The notes beneath the pieces were generated by a model. That model ran no database searches. It worked only from the letters and a program-made list of their open reading frames with translations, and was not told the origin of the DNA. The position numbers and the translations under genes are program-made. Source: Cyclobacteriaceae bacterium (GTDB taxonomy: Bacteria > Bacteroidota > Bacteroidia > Cytophagales > Cyclobacteriaceae). Taken from it: a DNA stretch of 64,000 bases. This document shows, piece after piece, positions 34,141 through 42,386 of the stretch. The stretch's first letter is position 1; the number at the start of each line of letters is the position of its first letter. The stretch is from contig JAHBUE010000003.1 in the NCBI GenBank assembly GCA_019638235.1, forward strand, positions 174,688 through 238,687. The letters run 5' to 3'.

Positions 34141-35319
34141 TTAATTAAAGACTTCTACGGGTTCCAGTTTTTTTATTTTTTCAAATGCCTGTTTAATATC
34201 AGCAATCAAATCTTCTGCTTCTTCAATACCACACGACAGGCGGATGAGCGAATCGGCAATGCCCGAACGCAATCTTTTTTCGTGAGGAATGGATTTATGT
34301 GTCATCTGCGCGGGGTGACAAACCAAACTTTTTACTCCGCCTAAGCTTTCGGCCAACTTGAAATATTGCGTGGAAGTAACAAAGGCATTGGCCGCTTCTT
34401 CGGTATCGTCTTTCAGGGTGAACGAAACCACTCCGCCAAATAAACCATTTTGCTGTTGTTGTGCCAGTTCATGATTTTTATGCGAAGCCAAACCAGGGTA
34501 ATACACTTGCCCTACTTCATCGCAGGCTTGTAAAAATTCAGCCACACGCAACGCTGTTTTACATTGGCGCTCAACACGAAGTGTTACGGTTTCAATACCG
34601 CGAATGGTAAGCCAACAATCCTGCGGGCCTAAAATTCCGCCCGAAGCGTTTTGAATAAATTTAATCTGTTCGGCAAGTTCCGGGGTGCTCACCACAACCA
34701 GGCCCGCTACCAGGTCGGAGTGCCCGCCTAAGTATTTTGTTCCGCTATGAATAACAATGTCGGCACCTAATTTGAGTGGTTGTTGCGCCACCGGTGAAGC
34801 AAACGTATTATCTACAACTACCAACGCATTTGCAGCATGCGCTGTTTTGGCAATAGCTTTTATATCTGAAATTTTCAGGGTAGGGTTTGTGGGTGTTTCA
34901 AGCCACACCAACTTTGTTTTTTCGTTGATGTAACGCTTGATGTTTTCAGCATCGGTAGTATCTACATAGTGAATAGTAATACCAAATTTCTCATAAATGT
35001 GTGTGAACAGCCGGTAGGCTCCTCCGTAAATATCATCAACCGCTACAATCTCATCACCGGTTTTGAGTGTTTTCAGTACGGCATCAATCGCGGCAAGGCC
35101 GGTTGCAAAGGCGTAGGCAGCATAGCCATCCTCCAGTTTGGCTACAATATTTTCAAGTGCCAGGCGTGTTGGGTTGTTCGAGCGGCCATAATCAAAACCT
35201 TTGTTAACACCGGGAGCCTCCTGTACATAGGTTGCGGTTTGATAAATGGGTACGGAGATGGAACCTGTCAGTTCATCAACAGGTACGGAATGAATAAGGT
35301 TGGTAGTTTTCTGTGACAT
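34141..35319 (-). CDS. Cystathionine gamma-synthase/gamma-lyase family PLP enzyme
   Basis: A 392-residue Cys/Met-metabolism PLP enzyme. Seen: YGRSNNPTRLALE (phosphate/PLP region), AFATGLAAIDAVL near 70-82, the DNTFASP aspartate region near 180 and the PLP lysine in HSGTKYLGGHSD near 198, then a C-terminal PLGGVKSLVCHPAQMTH-like segment. Cystathionine gamma-synthase and gamma-lyase are hard to separate by sequence. Its place in an operon with metX, metY and hom favours a role in transsulfuration toward methionine or reverse use for cysteine. 25 bases separate it from metX. Confidence 0.88.
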   Translation of the reverse strand: MSQKTTNLIHSVPVDELTGSISVPIYQTATYVQEAPGVNKGFDYGRSNNPTRLALENIVAKLEDGYAAYAFATGLAAIDAVLKTLKTGDEIVAVDDIYGGAYRLFTHIYEKFGITIHYVDTTDAENIKRYINEKTKLVWLETPTNPTLKISDIKAIAKTAHAANALVVVDNTFASPVAQQPLKLGADIVIHSGTKYLGGHSDLVAGLVVVSTPELAEQIKFIQNASGGILGPQDCWLTIRGIETVTLRVERQCKTALRVAEFLQACDEVGQVYYPGLASHKNHELAQQQQNGLFGGVVSFTLKDDTEEAANAFVTSTQYFKLAESLGGVKSLVCHPAQMTHKSIPHEKRLRSGIADSLIRLSCGIEEAEDLIADIKQAFEKIKKLEPVEVFN

Positions 35320-35344
35320 TTTTTTATTTTTTAATGGTTAAGGA

Positions 35345-36391
35345 TCAGAGACAACAATATGCTTCTTGTTTAGTGGTATAAAATTTTTTCAGAATGCTTG
35401 CGAACTGGTCGAATTCTATCAGAAATCCATCGTGGCCATGTGTAGATTGAAGTGCCGCGAATGAACTCTTAATGATATGCTCCGCTAAAAATTTTTGTTC
35501 CGACAGTGGAAACAGCAGATCACTCTCCACACCGATCACCTGAGTTTTAGCACGAATACTTTGCAGGGCCAACAACAGGTTTTTTCTTCCGCGTGCTACG
35601 TTATGGCTATCCATAACCTTGCTCAGCGTCCAGTATGTAAAAGCATTAAATCGCAAGGCGAGCTTTTCGCCCTGGTATTGCTGATAGGCGGCTGCACGGA
35701 AGTCGCCAACTTTTTCCACACTCTCTTCTGATTGCGCTACTGCGAAGCCTTCATAATTTCTGTAAGAGAGCATGGCTATGGCGCGTGCGGCTTTCAACCC
35801 TTCCGTACCTGCGCGTTCGTCATTTTCTTTCCAGGTAGCATCAGCCAGGATAGCCATACGTTGCGCTTCATTAAAAGCAATGCTCCACGGTGAGTGAACT
35901 GCATTGCAGGCAACCGGCACAATATGTTCAAACACTGTGTTTTGCAGAATGGCCCACTCCAGCACTTGCTGCCCGCCTAATGATCCGCCAATCAGGGTAT
36001 GGATTTTTTCAAACCCTAACGACTGACGTAGCAAATCAAACGCCCGCACAATATCGCGATTGGTAATAGCAGGAAAGGAATGGTAATACGGCTTTCCGGT
36101 TTTCGGGTTAACCGACAACGGGCCGGTTGATCCATAGCATCCGCCCAATGTGTTTGCACAGATAACTAAGTAATGTTTCGGATCAAACACGGAACCATCC
36201 AGAAAAAGATTGCCCCACCACGATGTAAAATCAGAATTTCCGGTAAGCGCATGACACACCCATACAACATTTGAGCGGTCAGCATTAAGGTTGCCGAGCA
36301 CAGTGTACCGAAGCTGGAAGCCGGGAAGGTATTCCCCCGACTCCAGTTCAAATGGTTTGTTGTAATGAAATGTATGGTTGTGTTTTTCCAT
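35345..36391 (-). CDS. metX: Homoserine O-acetyltransferase
   Basis: A 348-residue alpha/beta-hydrolase that acetylates homoserine with acetyl-CoA. The nucleophile Ser137 sits in IGGSLGGQQ, the family signature NTLGGCYGSTGP is at about 80-91, the catalytic Asp is expected in GVESDLLFP near 290 and His in STHGHDGFL near 322. Activated homoserine is then used by metY, encoded 21 bases upstream in the transcript. By the known residue rule I cannot exclude succinyl-CoA use, but MetX without the MetA type favours acetylation in this phylum. Confidence 0.93.
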   Translation of the reverse strand: MEKHNHTFHYNKPFELESGEYLPGFQLRYTVLGNLNADRSNVVWVCHALTGNSDFTSWWGNLFLDGSVFDPKHYLVICANTLGGCYGSTGPLSVNPKTGKPYYHSFPAITNRDIVRAFDLLRQSLGFEKIHTLIGGSLGGQQVLEWAILQNTVFEHIVPVACNAVHSPWSIAFNEAQRMAILADATWKENDERAGTEGLKAARAIAMLSYRNYEGFAVAQSEESVEKVGDFRAAAYQQYQGEKLALRFNAFTYWTLSKVMDSHNVARGRKNLLLALQSIRAKTQVIGVESDLLFPLSEQKFLAEHIIKSSFAALQSTHGHDGFLIEFDQFASILKKFYTTKQEAYCCL

Positions 36392-36411
36392 GATCTTGCC
36401 CAGGTGTGCGG

Positions 36412-37749
<1,338 letters not shown>

Positions 37750-37790
37750 TTAATGATTGAGATTTTATTTTAAATAGACAGATACAGACA

Positions 37791-37833
37791 CACGATGACC
37801 AATGCGGTCAGTGTACTGATCGTGATGTTGTTA
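37791..37833 (-). promoter_or_regulatory. Alternative RNA stems downstream of the polycysteine reading frame
   Basis: Two leftward RNA stems are possible. Stem A pairs the Cys-codon run and stop (TAACAACAACAC on + strand, 37857-37868) with GTGATGTTGTTA (37822-37833), 11 of 12 matching. Stem B pairs CACGAT (37791-37796) with ATCGTG (37819-37824), with GACC/GGTC nested. They share bases 37822-37824 and are thus mutually exclusive at that end. A ribosome on the Cys codons would block stem A. B is followed by a U-rich but interrupted stretch. The direction of the regulatory effect is unknown. Confidence 0.5.
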
Positions 37834-37855
37834 GATTATCTTAAAAGAATGATGC

Positions 37856-37999
37856 TTAACAACAACACGTGTAACCGGTACGCATACAGCAAGGCTGCAT
37901 TCGCATGGTAGGGTTGTTGAACAGCAATGTGAAGGGCAGGAACAAAGCACGCAAGCCTTCAAGGCCGGCCTCAATGAGTGTAGTGATGATGTTTTTCAT
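37856..37999 (-). CDS. 47-residue cysteine-rich leader peptide
   Basis: An ATG at 37997-37999 opens a frame of 47 codons that ends with a TAA at 37856-37858. It starts MKNIITTLIEAGLEGLRALF, an amphipathic/hydrophobic helix, and ends MRMQPCCMRTGYTCCC, so the last 16 codons include five Cys and three Met. It begins 7 bases after the end of riboswitch helix P1 and stops 118 bases before metY. No named family is recognised. By analogy with the polycysteine short frames described in mycobacteria, its translation could report cysteine supply, though a role of the peptide itself is also possible. The gene is too short for standard annotation. Confidence 0.6.
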   Translation of the reverse strand: MKNIITTLIEAGLEGLRALFLPFTLLFNNPTMRMQPCCMRTGYTCCC

Positions 38000-38005
38000 T
38001 AGTTC

Positions 38006-38124
38006 ATCGGTTTATAGTTCTCCTCGACACCTTGTCGGGAGCAGGATTTAGCACCTTTTTCCACTCGGAAGGGTTGCTAGCGCGTCTTAGAGCCTGTTCT
38101 CTCAGCGCTTCTTTATAAATCGAT
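38006..38124 (-). ncRNA. SAM-I riboswitch
   Basis: Read leftwards, the 119-base segment has the SAM-I fold: helix P1 formed by ATCGATTTATA (38124-38114) and TATAAACCGAT (38016-38006), P2 by AGCGC/GCGCT, then the conserved GCAACC, P3 CCTTCC/GGAAAAAGG, the conserved GGTGCTAAATCC, and P4 CTCC-CGACA/TGTCG-AGGAG. It would bind S-adenosylmethionine and reduce expression of the methionine operon. There is no obvious intrinsic terminator between P1 and the short reading frame that starts 7 bases later, so the switch may act on translation of that frame or on more distant RNA structure. Confidence 0.85.
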
Positions 38125-38155
38125 TAAGCGATGTGCTTTCTTCGACTTGATGATG

Positions 38156-38187
38156 CAAACGTAAAGGCCTGAAGTTTTGTTTCCAAA
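38156..38187 (-). promoter_or_regulatory. Promoter of the methionine operon
   Basis: Read leftwards: TTTG (38187-38184), a spacing of 20, then TACGTTTG (38163-38156). This is a very good fit to the Bacteroidota -33/-7 pattern. It would start transcription near 38149, about 25 bases ahead of riboswitch helix P1. Confidence 0.65.
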
Positions 38188-38322
38188 TGAGAAGCACAAA
38201 AATTTTGAAAAAATTTGATTTCCGCCACGAACAGTCGTTTGGTTATTTGTGTTGCAATCGGTTGTGGGGGTTACTTACCTGTTATAAAAATTCTTATTTT
38301 TTATAGCACAAAACTAAGTTGT

Positions 38323-38565
38323 ATGGATATTCAGGCACAAAAGTCGGATATTATTAAATGGTTGGAACGGGTGAACGACAACCGGATTATCCGACAGTTT
38401 ATGTTGTTAAAGGAATCAGCCGAGCAGGAAATAAAAACTAAGCTTAGTAAGGAAGAAAGGGATTTCATTGCCAAGGGGCTTGAATCCATACAGGCAGGAC
38501 GCACCAAGTCAAATGAAGAAGTTGCAGAGTCCACACGAAAAAAGTATCCGCAGTTGTTTAAATGA
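38323..38565 (+). CDS. Probable antitoxin of a ParE-type pair
   Basis: An 80-residue protein starting MDIQAQKSDIIKWLERVND, mostly helical and charged, ending STRKKYPQLFK. This N-terminal pattern and size are typical of antitoxins that precede ParE/RelE toxins in Bacteroidota, and the toxin frame starts 12 bases after its stop. I start it at the ATG at 38323, since an in-frame upstream extension to 38215 contains the spacer and looks non-coding. No family name is certain. The toxin is frameshifted, so the antitoxin may be an orphan. Confidence 0.65.
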   Translation: MDIQAQKSDIIKWLERVNDNRIIRQFMLLKESAEQEIKTKLSKEERDFIAKGLESIQAGRTKSNEEVAESTRKKYPQLFK

Positions 38566-38577
38566 TAAGCCTGCGCC

Positions 38578-38864
38578 ATGCAAATAATCTGGACAGAAGA
38601 TGCTATACATGATTACCATCAAAACATAGATTATCTTTTAGAAAAATGGACAGAGCAGGTTGCTATGGCATTTGTAGAAGATTGGAGTCTGTGCTTGATT
38701 TAATAAAAATAAACCCTGATTTATTTCCCCTTAGTGATTACAACAATGTGCACAAAGCCGTAATCAGAAAACAGATAACGTTGTTTTATAAAGTAACTGA
38801 AGATGAAATTCAGTTAGTACGATTCTGGAATAACTATCAAGACCCCCTGAAAAGGAACTTATAG
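38578..38864 (+). pseudogene. Frameshifted RelE/ParE-type toxin
   Basis: The reading frame from the ATG at 38578 encodes MQIIWTEDAIHDYHQNID...AFVED and then stops after a few wrong residues. The continuation ESVLDLIKINPDLFPLSDY...LFYKVTEDEIQLVRFWNNYQDP is found in another frame and ends at 38864. Together they make one ParE-type toxin of about 95 residues. A one-base loss near 38684 (GAAGA-TTGGAG) would explain it. Either the toxin is dead or the base is a sequencing error in a short run. Confidence 0.75.
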
Positions 38865-38884
38865 TTTACACATTACATTTTACA

Positions 38885-39631
38885 TTACGTCAACATCCCC
38901 CCATCCACTTGCAACACCTGCCCGGTAATGTAAGCCGACAAATCAGAAGCAAGGAACACACACGCATCGGCAACGTCTTCGGGCTTACCGCCACGTTTCA
39001 ACGGAATAGCATCGCGCCAGCTTTGTACAGTCTTTTCATCCAGTTTGCCGGTCATTTCTGTTTCAATAAAACCAGGGGCAATGGCATTGGAGCGTATTCC
39101 GCGTGAGCCTAACTCCAGCGCAACGGATTTTGTAAACCCGATAATCCCCGATTTGGAGGCAGCATAATTTGCCTGCCCGGCATTTCCTTTTATACCCACT
39201 ACGGAAGTCATGTTAATAATGGAACCGCTTTTCTGTTTCATCATGGGTTTAGTTGCGGCTTTCACCGTATTAAAGCACGACTTCAGGTTTACGTTAATCA
39301 CTTTATCCCACGCTTCTTCATTCAGGCGGAGCAACAGGTTGTCCATAGTAATGCCTGCGTTATTCACCAATACATCTAACGAACCGAAATCAGCTACAAC
39401 ATCATTGATAAGTTTATCAGCCTGCGCAAAATCAGAAGCATCCGAACGATAACCTTTTGCTTTTACGCCTTTCGCGGCAAGTTCGGCTTCGAGCGCCTGC
39501 CCCTGTTCAACACTTGACAGATACGTGAAGGCAACATTGGCGCCTTGTTCGGCAAACTTGAGCGCAATGGCTTTTCCTATTCCTTTTGATGCCCCGGTTA
39601 CGAGTGCGGTTTTACCTTGTAATAAACTCAT
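38885..39631 (-). CDS. fabG: 3-oxoacyl-ACP reductase
   Basis: A 248-residue SDR of fatty acid synthesis. The nucleotide-binding GASKGIGKA lies at 13-21, NNAGIT near 88-93, the catalytic Ser in MTSVVG near 137 and Tyr/Lys in YAASKSG near 151-157; PGFIET near 182 and the C-terminal ITGQVLQVDGGM are typical of FabG. This contrasts with the non-canonical SDR at 14856-15641. The ATG at 39629-39631 is preferred over a TTG two codons earlier. It is encoded alone, without other fab genes; a small membrane-protein gene lies upstream on the same strand. Confidence 0.92.
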   Translation of the reverse strand: MSLLQGKTALVTGASKGIGKAIALKFAEQGANVAFTYLSSVEQGQALEAELAAKGVKAKGYRSDASDFAQADKLINDVVADFGSLDVLVNNAGITMDNLLLRLNEEAWDKVINVNLKSCFNTVKAATKPMMKQKSGSIINMTSVVGIKGNAGQANYAASKSGIIGFTKSVALELGSRGIRSNAIAPGFIETEMTGKLDEKTVQSWRDAIPLKRGGKPEDVADACVFLASDLSAYITGQVLQVDGGMLT

Positions 39632-39668
39632 GTTCAATTATAATTTACGATATATGTTTCTTGATATT

Positions 39669-39872
39669 TCATACTCCCGATTTTTCAGAATCTCTACTTG
39701 ATTTTCTGTTCACGTAAACCATGTGCAAAAGGCTTAAACTCCCGATAAAAATCAACCCGCAACCGAAACCCTTAAAAAAGCCGCTCAACTCTATTCCGGT
39801 TGTATCCATAAAGTTACCCACGATTAAGAACACAAAACCAACGGAATTGATAATATGATATTTATTCTTCAC
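39669..39872 (-). CDS. Small two-helix membrane protein
   Basis: 67 residues with two hydrophobic segments, about 9-24 (VGFVFLIVGNFMDT) and 32-52 (GFFKGFGCGLIFIGSLSLLHMVYV), and a charged, serine-rich tail. I recognise no family. The start codon would be GTG (39870-39872); no ATG is suitably placed. It is on the same strand as fabG, 37 bases upstream. The hydrophobic pattern with Gly-rich second helix makes it more likely real than chance. Confidence 0.5.
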   Translation of the reverse strand: MKNKYHIINSVGFVFLIVGNFMDTTGIELSGFFKGFGCGLIFIGSLSLLHMVYVNRKSSRDSEKSGV

Positions 39873-39946
39873 ACCCTCAAAAATGTCAATTAATCGCAGA
39901 AATAAAAATTAAAGCCTATCCAACAAGTCTTCCTGCAAGCCACCGG

Positions 39947-40183
39947 TTAATGTAAAAGTCCCTCAACTAAAATATCTTCATCCAGATCTTCCCAATGAAT
40001 GCCTTCTCCTCCACCTATTAAACGCCAATTATTTCTGTCATTTTCAGAGGCATCTCTTAGTCTGGGAAACCAATCAATAGGAACGGCAATTTCTCTTCCG
40101 TCATCTAACCTTACAAACATTTTCAGGTCGGTAAACCATACTTCTATGGCGCTGGTTGATTTATTTATTGTTAAAGTACTCAT
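39947..40183 (-). CDS. DUF2442 protein
   Basis: A 78-residue DUF2442 protein: VWFTDLKMFVRLDDGREIAVPIDWFPRL near the start and the C-terminal GEGIHWEDLDEDILVEGLL are the family's signature. DUF2442 proteins occur as partners of DUF4160 proteins in many bacteria and are suspected to be toxin-antitoxin-like. The ATG lies inside the upstream DUF4160 gene (23-base overlap), so translation is coupled. Function unproven. Confidence 0.82.
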   Translation of the reverse strand: MSTLTINKSTSAIEVWFTDLKMFVRLDDGREIAVPIDWFPRLRDASENDRNNWRLIGGGEGIHWEDLDEDILVEGLLH

Positions 40184-40397
40184 CCCATTTATTTTTAAAT
40201 AGCTCCCGGTTTTCTACTACTAATTTACGAATATCATTGATTTCAGCGGCTTTAAATCTTTTAGATCGCACAAGCTCCACCGGAAACAGGTTGAATTTAG
40301 CTGTTCCCTCTCCTTTTTCCACATGAACGTGTTCTGGTGGGTGATCATTCACGTAAAAGAAAAATCTGTATCCCTTTAATCGGAGTATTGTGGGCAT
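40161..40397 (-). CDS. DUF4160 protein
   Basis: A 78-residue DUF4160 protein with the family hallmark GYRFFFYVNDHPPEHVHVEKG (residues 9-29) and a C-terminal helix NDIRKLVVENRELFKNKWDEYF. It overlaps the DUF2442 gene by 23 bases in the same direction, the usual order of the pair. The conserved HPPEHVHV histidines look like a potential metal or nucleotide site, but no activity is established. A toxin-antitoxin-like role is inferred from the pairing only. Confidence 0.84.
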   Translation of the reverse strand: MPTILRLKGYRFFFYVNDHPPEHVHVEKGEGTAKFNLFPVELVRSKRFKAAEINDIRKLVVENRELFKNKWDEYFNNK

Positions 40398-40468
40398 TTA
40401 ATCGTGTTTTACCTCAGGCAAATTGCCCCTTTTACCTGAATTTGTCAACTTATATCAGAACTACGGGT

Positions 40469-40498
40469 TTTGATTGAGCGGTTTGCCGCTTATCTTTG
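40469..40498 (+). promoter_or_regulatory. Promoter of lpdA
   Basis: TTTG (40469-40472), a spacing of 18, and TATCTTTG (40491-40498), 26 bases before the ATG at 40525. This is one of the best matches to the Bacteroidota consensus in the window. Confidence 0.65.
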
Positions 40499-40524
40499 GC
40501 AGCGAAAATTAACTCGATTTTATT

Positions 40525-41916
40525 ATGTCAAAATATGATCTCATTGTTATAGGCTCCGGCCCCGGTGGTTATGTGGCCGCTATCCGCGCTTCGCAGTTGG
40601 GTATGAAGGTAGCCGTAGTGGAAAAGGCCGAACTTGGCGGCATTTGTTTAAACTGGGGGTGTATCCCCACAAAAGCCCTGTTGAAGAGCGCCAATGTTTT
40701 TGAATACATCAGCCACGCAAAAGATTATGGCATAACCGTTAAAGATGCCCAGGCCGATTTTCAAGGCATTGTAAAGCGCAGCCGCGATGTAGCCGCCAGC
40801 ATGAGCAAAGGCATCCAGTTTTTATTCAAGAAAAACAAGATCGAACATATTGCCGGCTTTGGCAAACTGAAAAAGGGTAATAAAGTCGAAGTAACAGACG
40901 ATAAAGGAAAAAAAACCGATTACGAAGCCAAAAGCATTATCGTGGCAACGGGGGGCCGCTCGCGCGAATTACCCTCCCTTAAAATTGATGGCAAGAAAAT
41001 CATCGGCTATCGCGAGGCAATGGTGCTCGAAAAGCAACCTAAAAAAATGTTGGTAGTAGGTTCAGGCGCTATCGGTGTTGAGTTTGCGTATTTTTATAGC
41101 ACCATCGGAACTGAAGTAACGATTGTTGAATTTATGCCGCGCATTGTTCCGGTTGAAGATGAAGAAGTTTCAAAACAACTTGAAAAATCTTTCAAGAAAG
41201 CGGGCATGACTATCCACACCAACTCTGAAGTAACGGCTGTGGATACGAAAGGAAAAAATTGTGTAGCTACGGTTAAAACTCCTACGGGTGAAATAAAGAT
41301 TGAAGCCGATGTGGTGCTATCCGCTGTGGGCGTTTCTACAAACCTTGAAGGCATAGGGCTGGAAGATGTTGGTGTAAAAACCGATAAAGGAAAGGTATTG
41401 GTAGATGATTTCTACAAAACCAATGTTTCGGGTGTTTATGCTATTGGCGACATTGTGAAAGGCCCTGCGCTTGCACACGTTGCCTCGGCAGAAGGAATTA
41501 TCTGCGTAGAAAAAATTGCAGGACATAACCCTGAACCGCTCAATTACAACAACATTCCGGGCTGTACCTATTGCTCTCCCGAAATTGCTTCTGTGGGATA
41601 TACGGAAGAAGCCGCAAAGAAAGCCGGTTACGAAATCAAAGTTGGTAAGTTTCCGTTCACGGCTTCGGGCAAGGCAAAAGCAGCCGGTGCGCCCGATGGT
41701 TTTGTGAAAGTAATTTTCGATGCCAAATACGGTGAGTGGCTTGGCGCGCACTTTATTGGCGCCAATGTAACCGAAATGATTGCCGAGGTTGTAGTGGCGC
41801 GTAAGCTTGAAACCACAGGCCACGAAATCATCAAGTCTGTGCACCCACACCCTACCATGAGCGAAGCCGTTATGGAAGCGGCTGCGGCTGCGTATGGCGA
41901 AGTAATTCACTTGTAA
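40525..41916 (+). CDS. lpdA: Dihydrolipoyl dehydrogenase
   Basis: A 463-residue FAD flavoprotein (E3 of 2-oxo acid dehydrogenase complexes). FAD-binding GSGPGGYVAA lies at 10-19, the redox disulfide is Cys41/Cys46 in CLNWGCIPTK, NAD-binding GSGAIGVEFAYF near 178, the second FAD site YAIGD near 308, and the catalytic His/Glu in HPHPTMSEA near 443. It regenerates lipoamide with NAD+. The gene stands alone with a strong promoter and a terminator at 41940, so it probably serves more than one complex. Confidence 0.95.
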   Translation: MSKYDLIVIGSGPGGYVAAIRASQLGMKVAVVEKAELGGICLNWGCIPTKALLKSANVFEYISHAKDYGITVKDAQADFQGIVKRSRDVAASMSKGIQFLFKKNKIEHIAGFGKLKKGNKVEVTDDKGKKTDYEAKSIIVATGGRSRELPSLKIDGKKIIGYREAMVLEKQPKKMLVVGSGAIGVEFAYFYSTIGTEVTIVEFMPRIVPVEDEEVSKQLEKSFKKAGMTIHTNSEVTAVDTKGKNCVATVKTPTGEIKIEADVVLSAVGVSTNLEGIGLEDVGVKTDKGKVLVDDFYKTNVSGVYAIGDIVKGPALAHVASAEGIICVEKIAGHNPEPLNYNNIPGCTYCSPEIASVGYTEEAAKKAGYEIKVGKFPFTASGKAKAAGAPDGFVKVIFDAKYGEWLGAHFIGANVTEMIAEVVVARKLETTGHEIIKSVHPHPTMSEAVMEAAAAAYGEVIHL

Positions 41917-41939
41917 GAAATCGGATAGAATCTACTAAA

Positions 41940-41963
41940 AGGCGCCTGTCGGGTGCCTTTTTT
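41940..41963 (+). terminator. Terminator after lpdA
   Basis: AGGCGCC (41940-41946) pairs with GGGTGCCT (41951-41958) with one G-T pair, then a run of six T's. A clean intrinsic terminator 24 bases after the lpdA stop. Confidence 0.8.
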
Positions 41964-42078
41964 ATGCCTTTGAGTTAGTTTTGAAGCCTCTCTTTACCTT
42001 TTATCGTCAAATCGGACAGGTTGGGGAACTAATTCTTGTATTTAAAGTTTTACTTTAAGAGTTTCGGCCTTCTATCCT

Positions 42079-42198
42079 ATGAAAAAGGACATTCCGGTTA
42101 GTGCTTATTTTGCCAGGGCAAGAGCCTTCGTATATTTAATGGCCATTTCTGCGGTTGCCTATTTCCTCTTTTGGCTATACAACAGCATCTTCCAGTAA
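42079..42198 (+). CDS. 39-residue membrane microprotein, copy 1
   Basis: ATG at 42079 to TAA at 42196-42198. It begins MKKDIPVSAYFARARAFVYL and ends with one hydrophobic helix (FVYLMAISAVAYFLFWLY). A second frame of equal length, MKKQFPLRSYFNRARIFGYL, starts 5 bases after its stop, with identical organisation: MKK, aromatic/Pro, YFxRARxFxYL, then one transmembrane helix. The shared motif and identical length show real paralogous genes rather than chance frames. A palindrome TTAAAG/CTTTAA at 42042-42058 lies just upstream. Function unknown. Confidence 0.65.
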   Translation: MKKDIPVSAYFARARAFVYLMAISAVAYFLFWLYNSIFQ

Positions 42199-42202
42199 TA
42201 CT

Positions 42203-42322
42203 ATGAAAAAGCAATTCCCGCTTCGTTCGTATTTTAACCGTGCACGCATTTTCGGATACCTCATTCTTGCCATCTTAGTTGGCATTTCGGTTTACCTTCT
42301 GGCAACATTTTTCATGGAATAG
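42203..42322 (+). CDS. 39-residue membrane microprotein, copy 2
   Basis: Paralogue of the previous frame: MKKQFPLRSYFNRARIFGYL followed by the hydrophobic LILAILVGISVYLLATFFM and Glu at the end. The N-terminal basic YFNRAR segment would face the cytoplasm and the single helix would cross the inner membrane. Both are transcribed toward the TPR protein gene at 42387, but a candidate separate -7 box (TACTTTTG, 42375-42382) lies between. It may be a small regulatory or subunit-like protein; no family is recognised. Confidence 0.65.
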   Translation: MKKQFPLRSYFNRARIFGYLILAILVGISVYLLATFFME

Positions 42323-42386
42323 CAGCAGGTTAGTTTTTTATCGTTTTTTGCTGATTTACCCTTTGTCGATTTGATACTTTTGCTCC

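Noticed and set aside
38125..38322. Extension of the antitoxin reading frame to 38215 and a hidden RNA gene in the spacer
   Set aside because: The translated stretch has no plausible structure, and the spacer holds the leftward methionine promoter; no RNA family was recognised.
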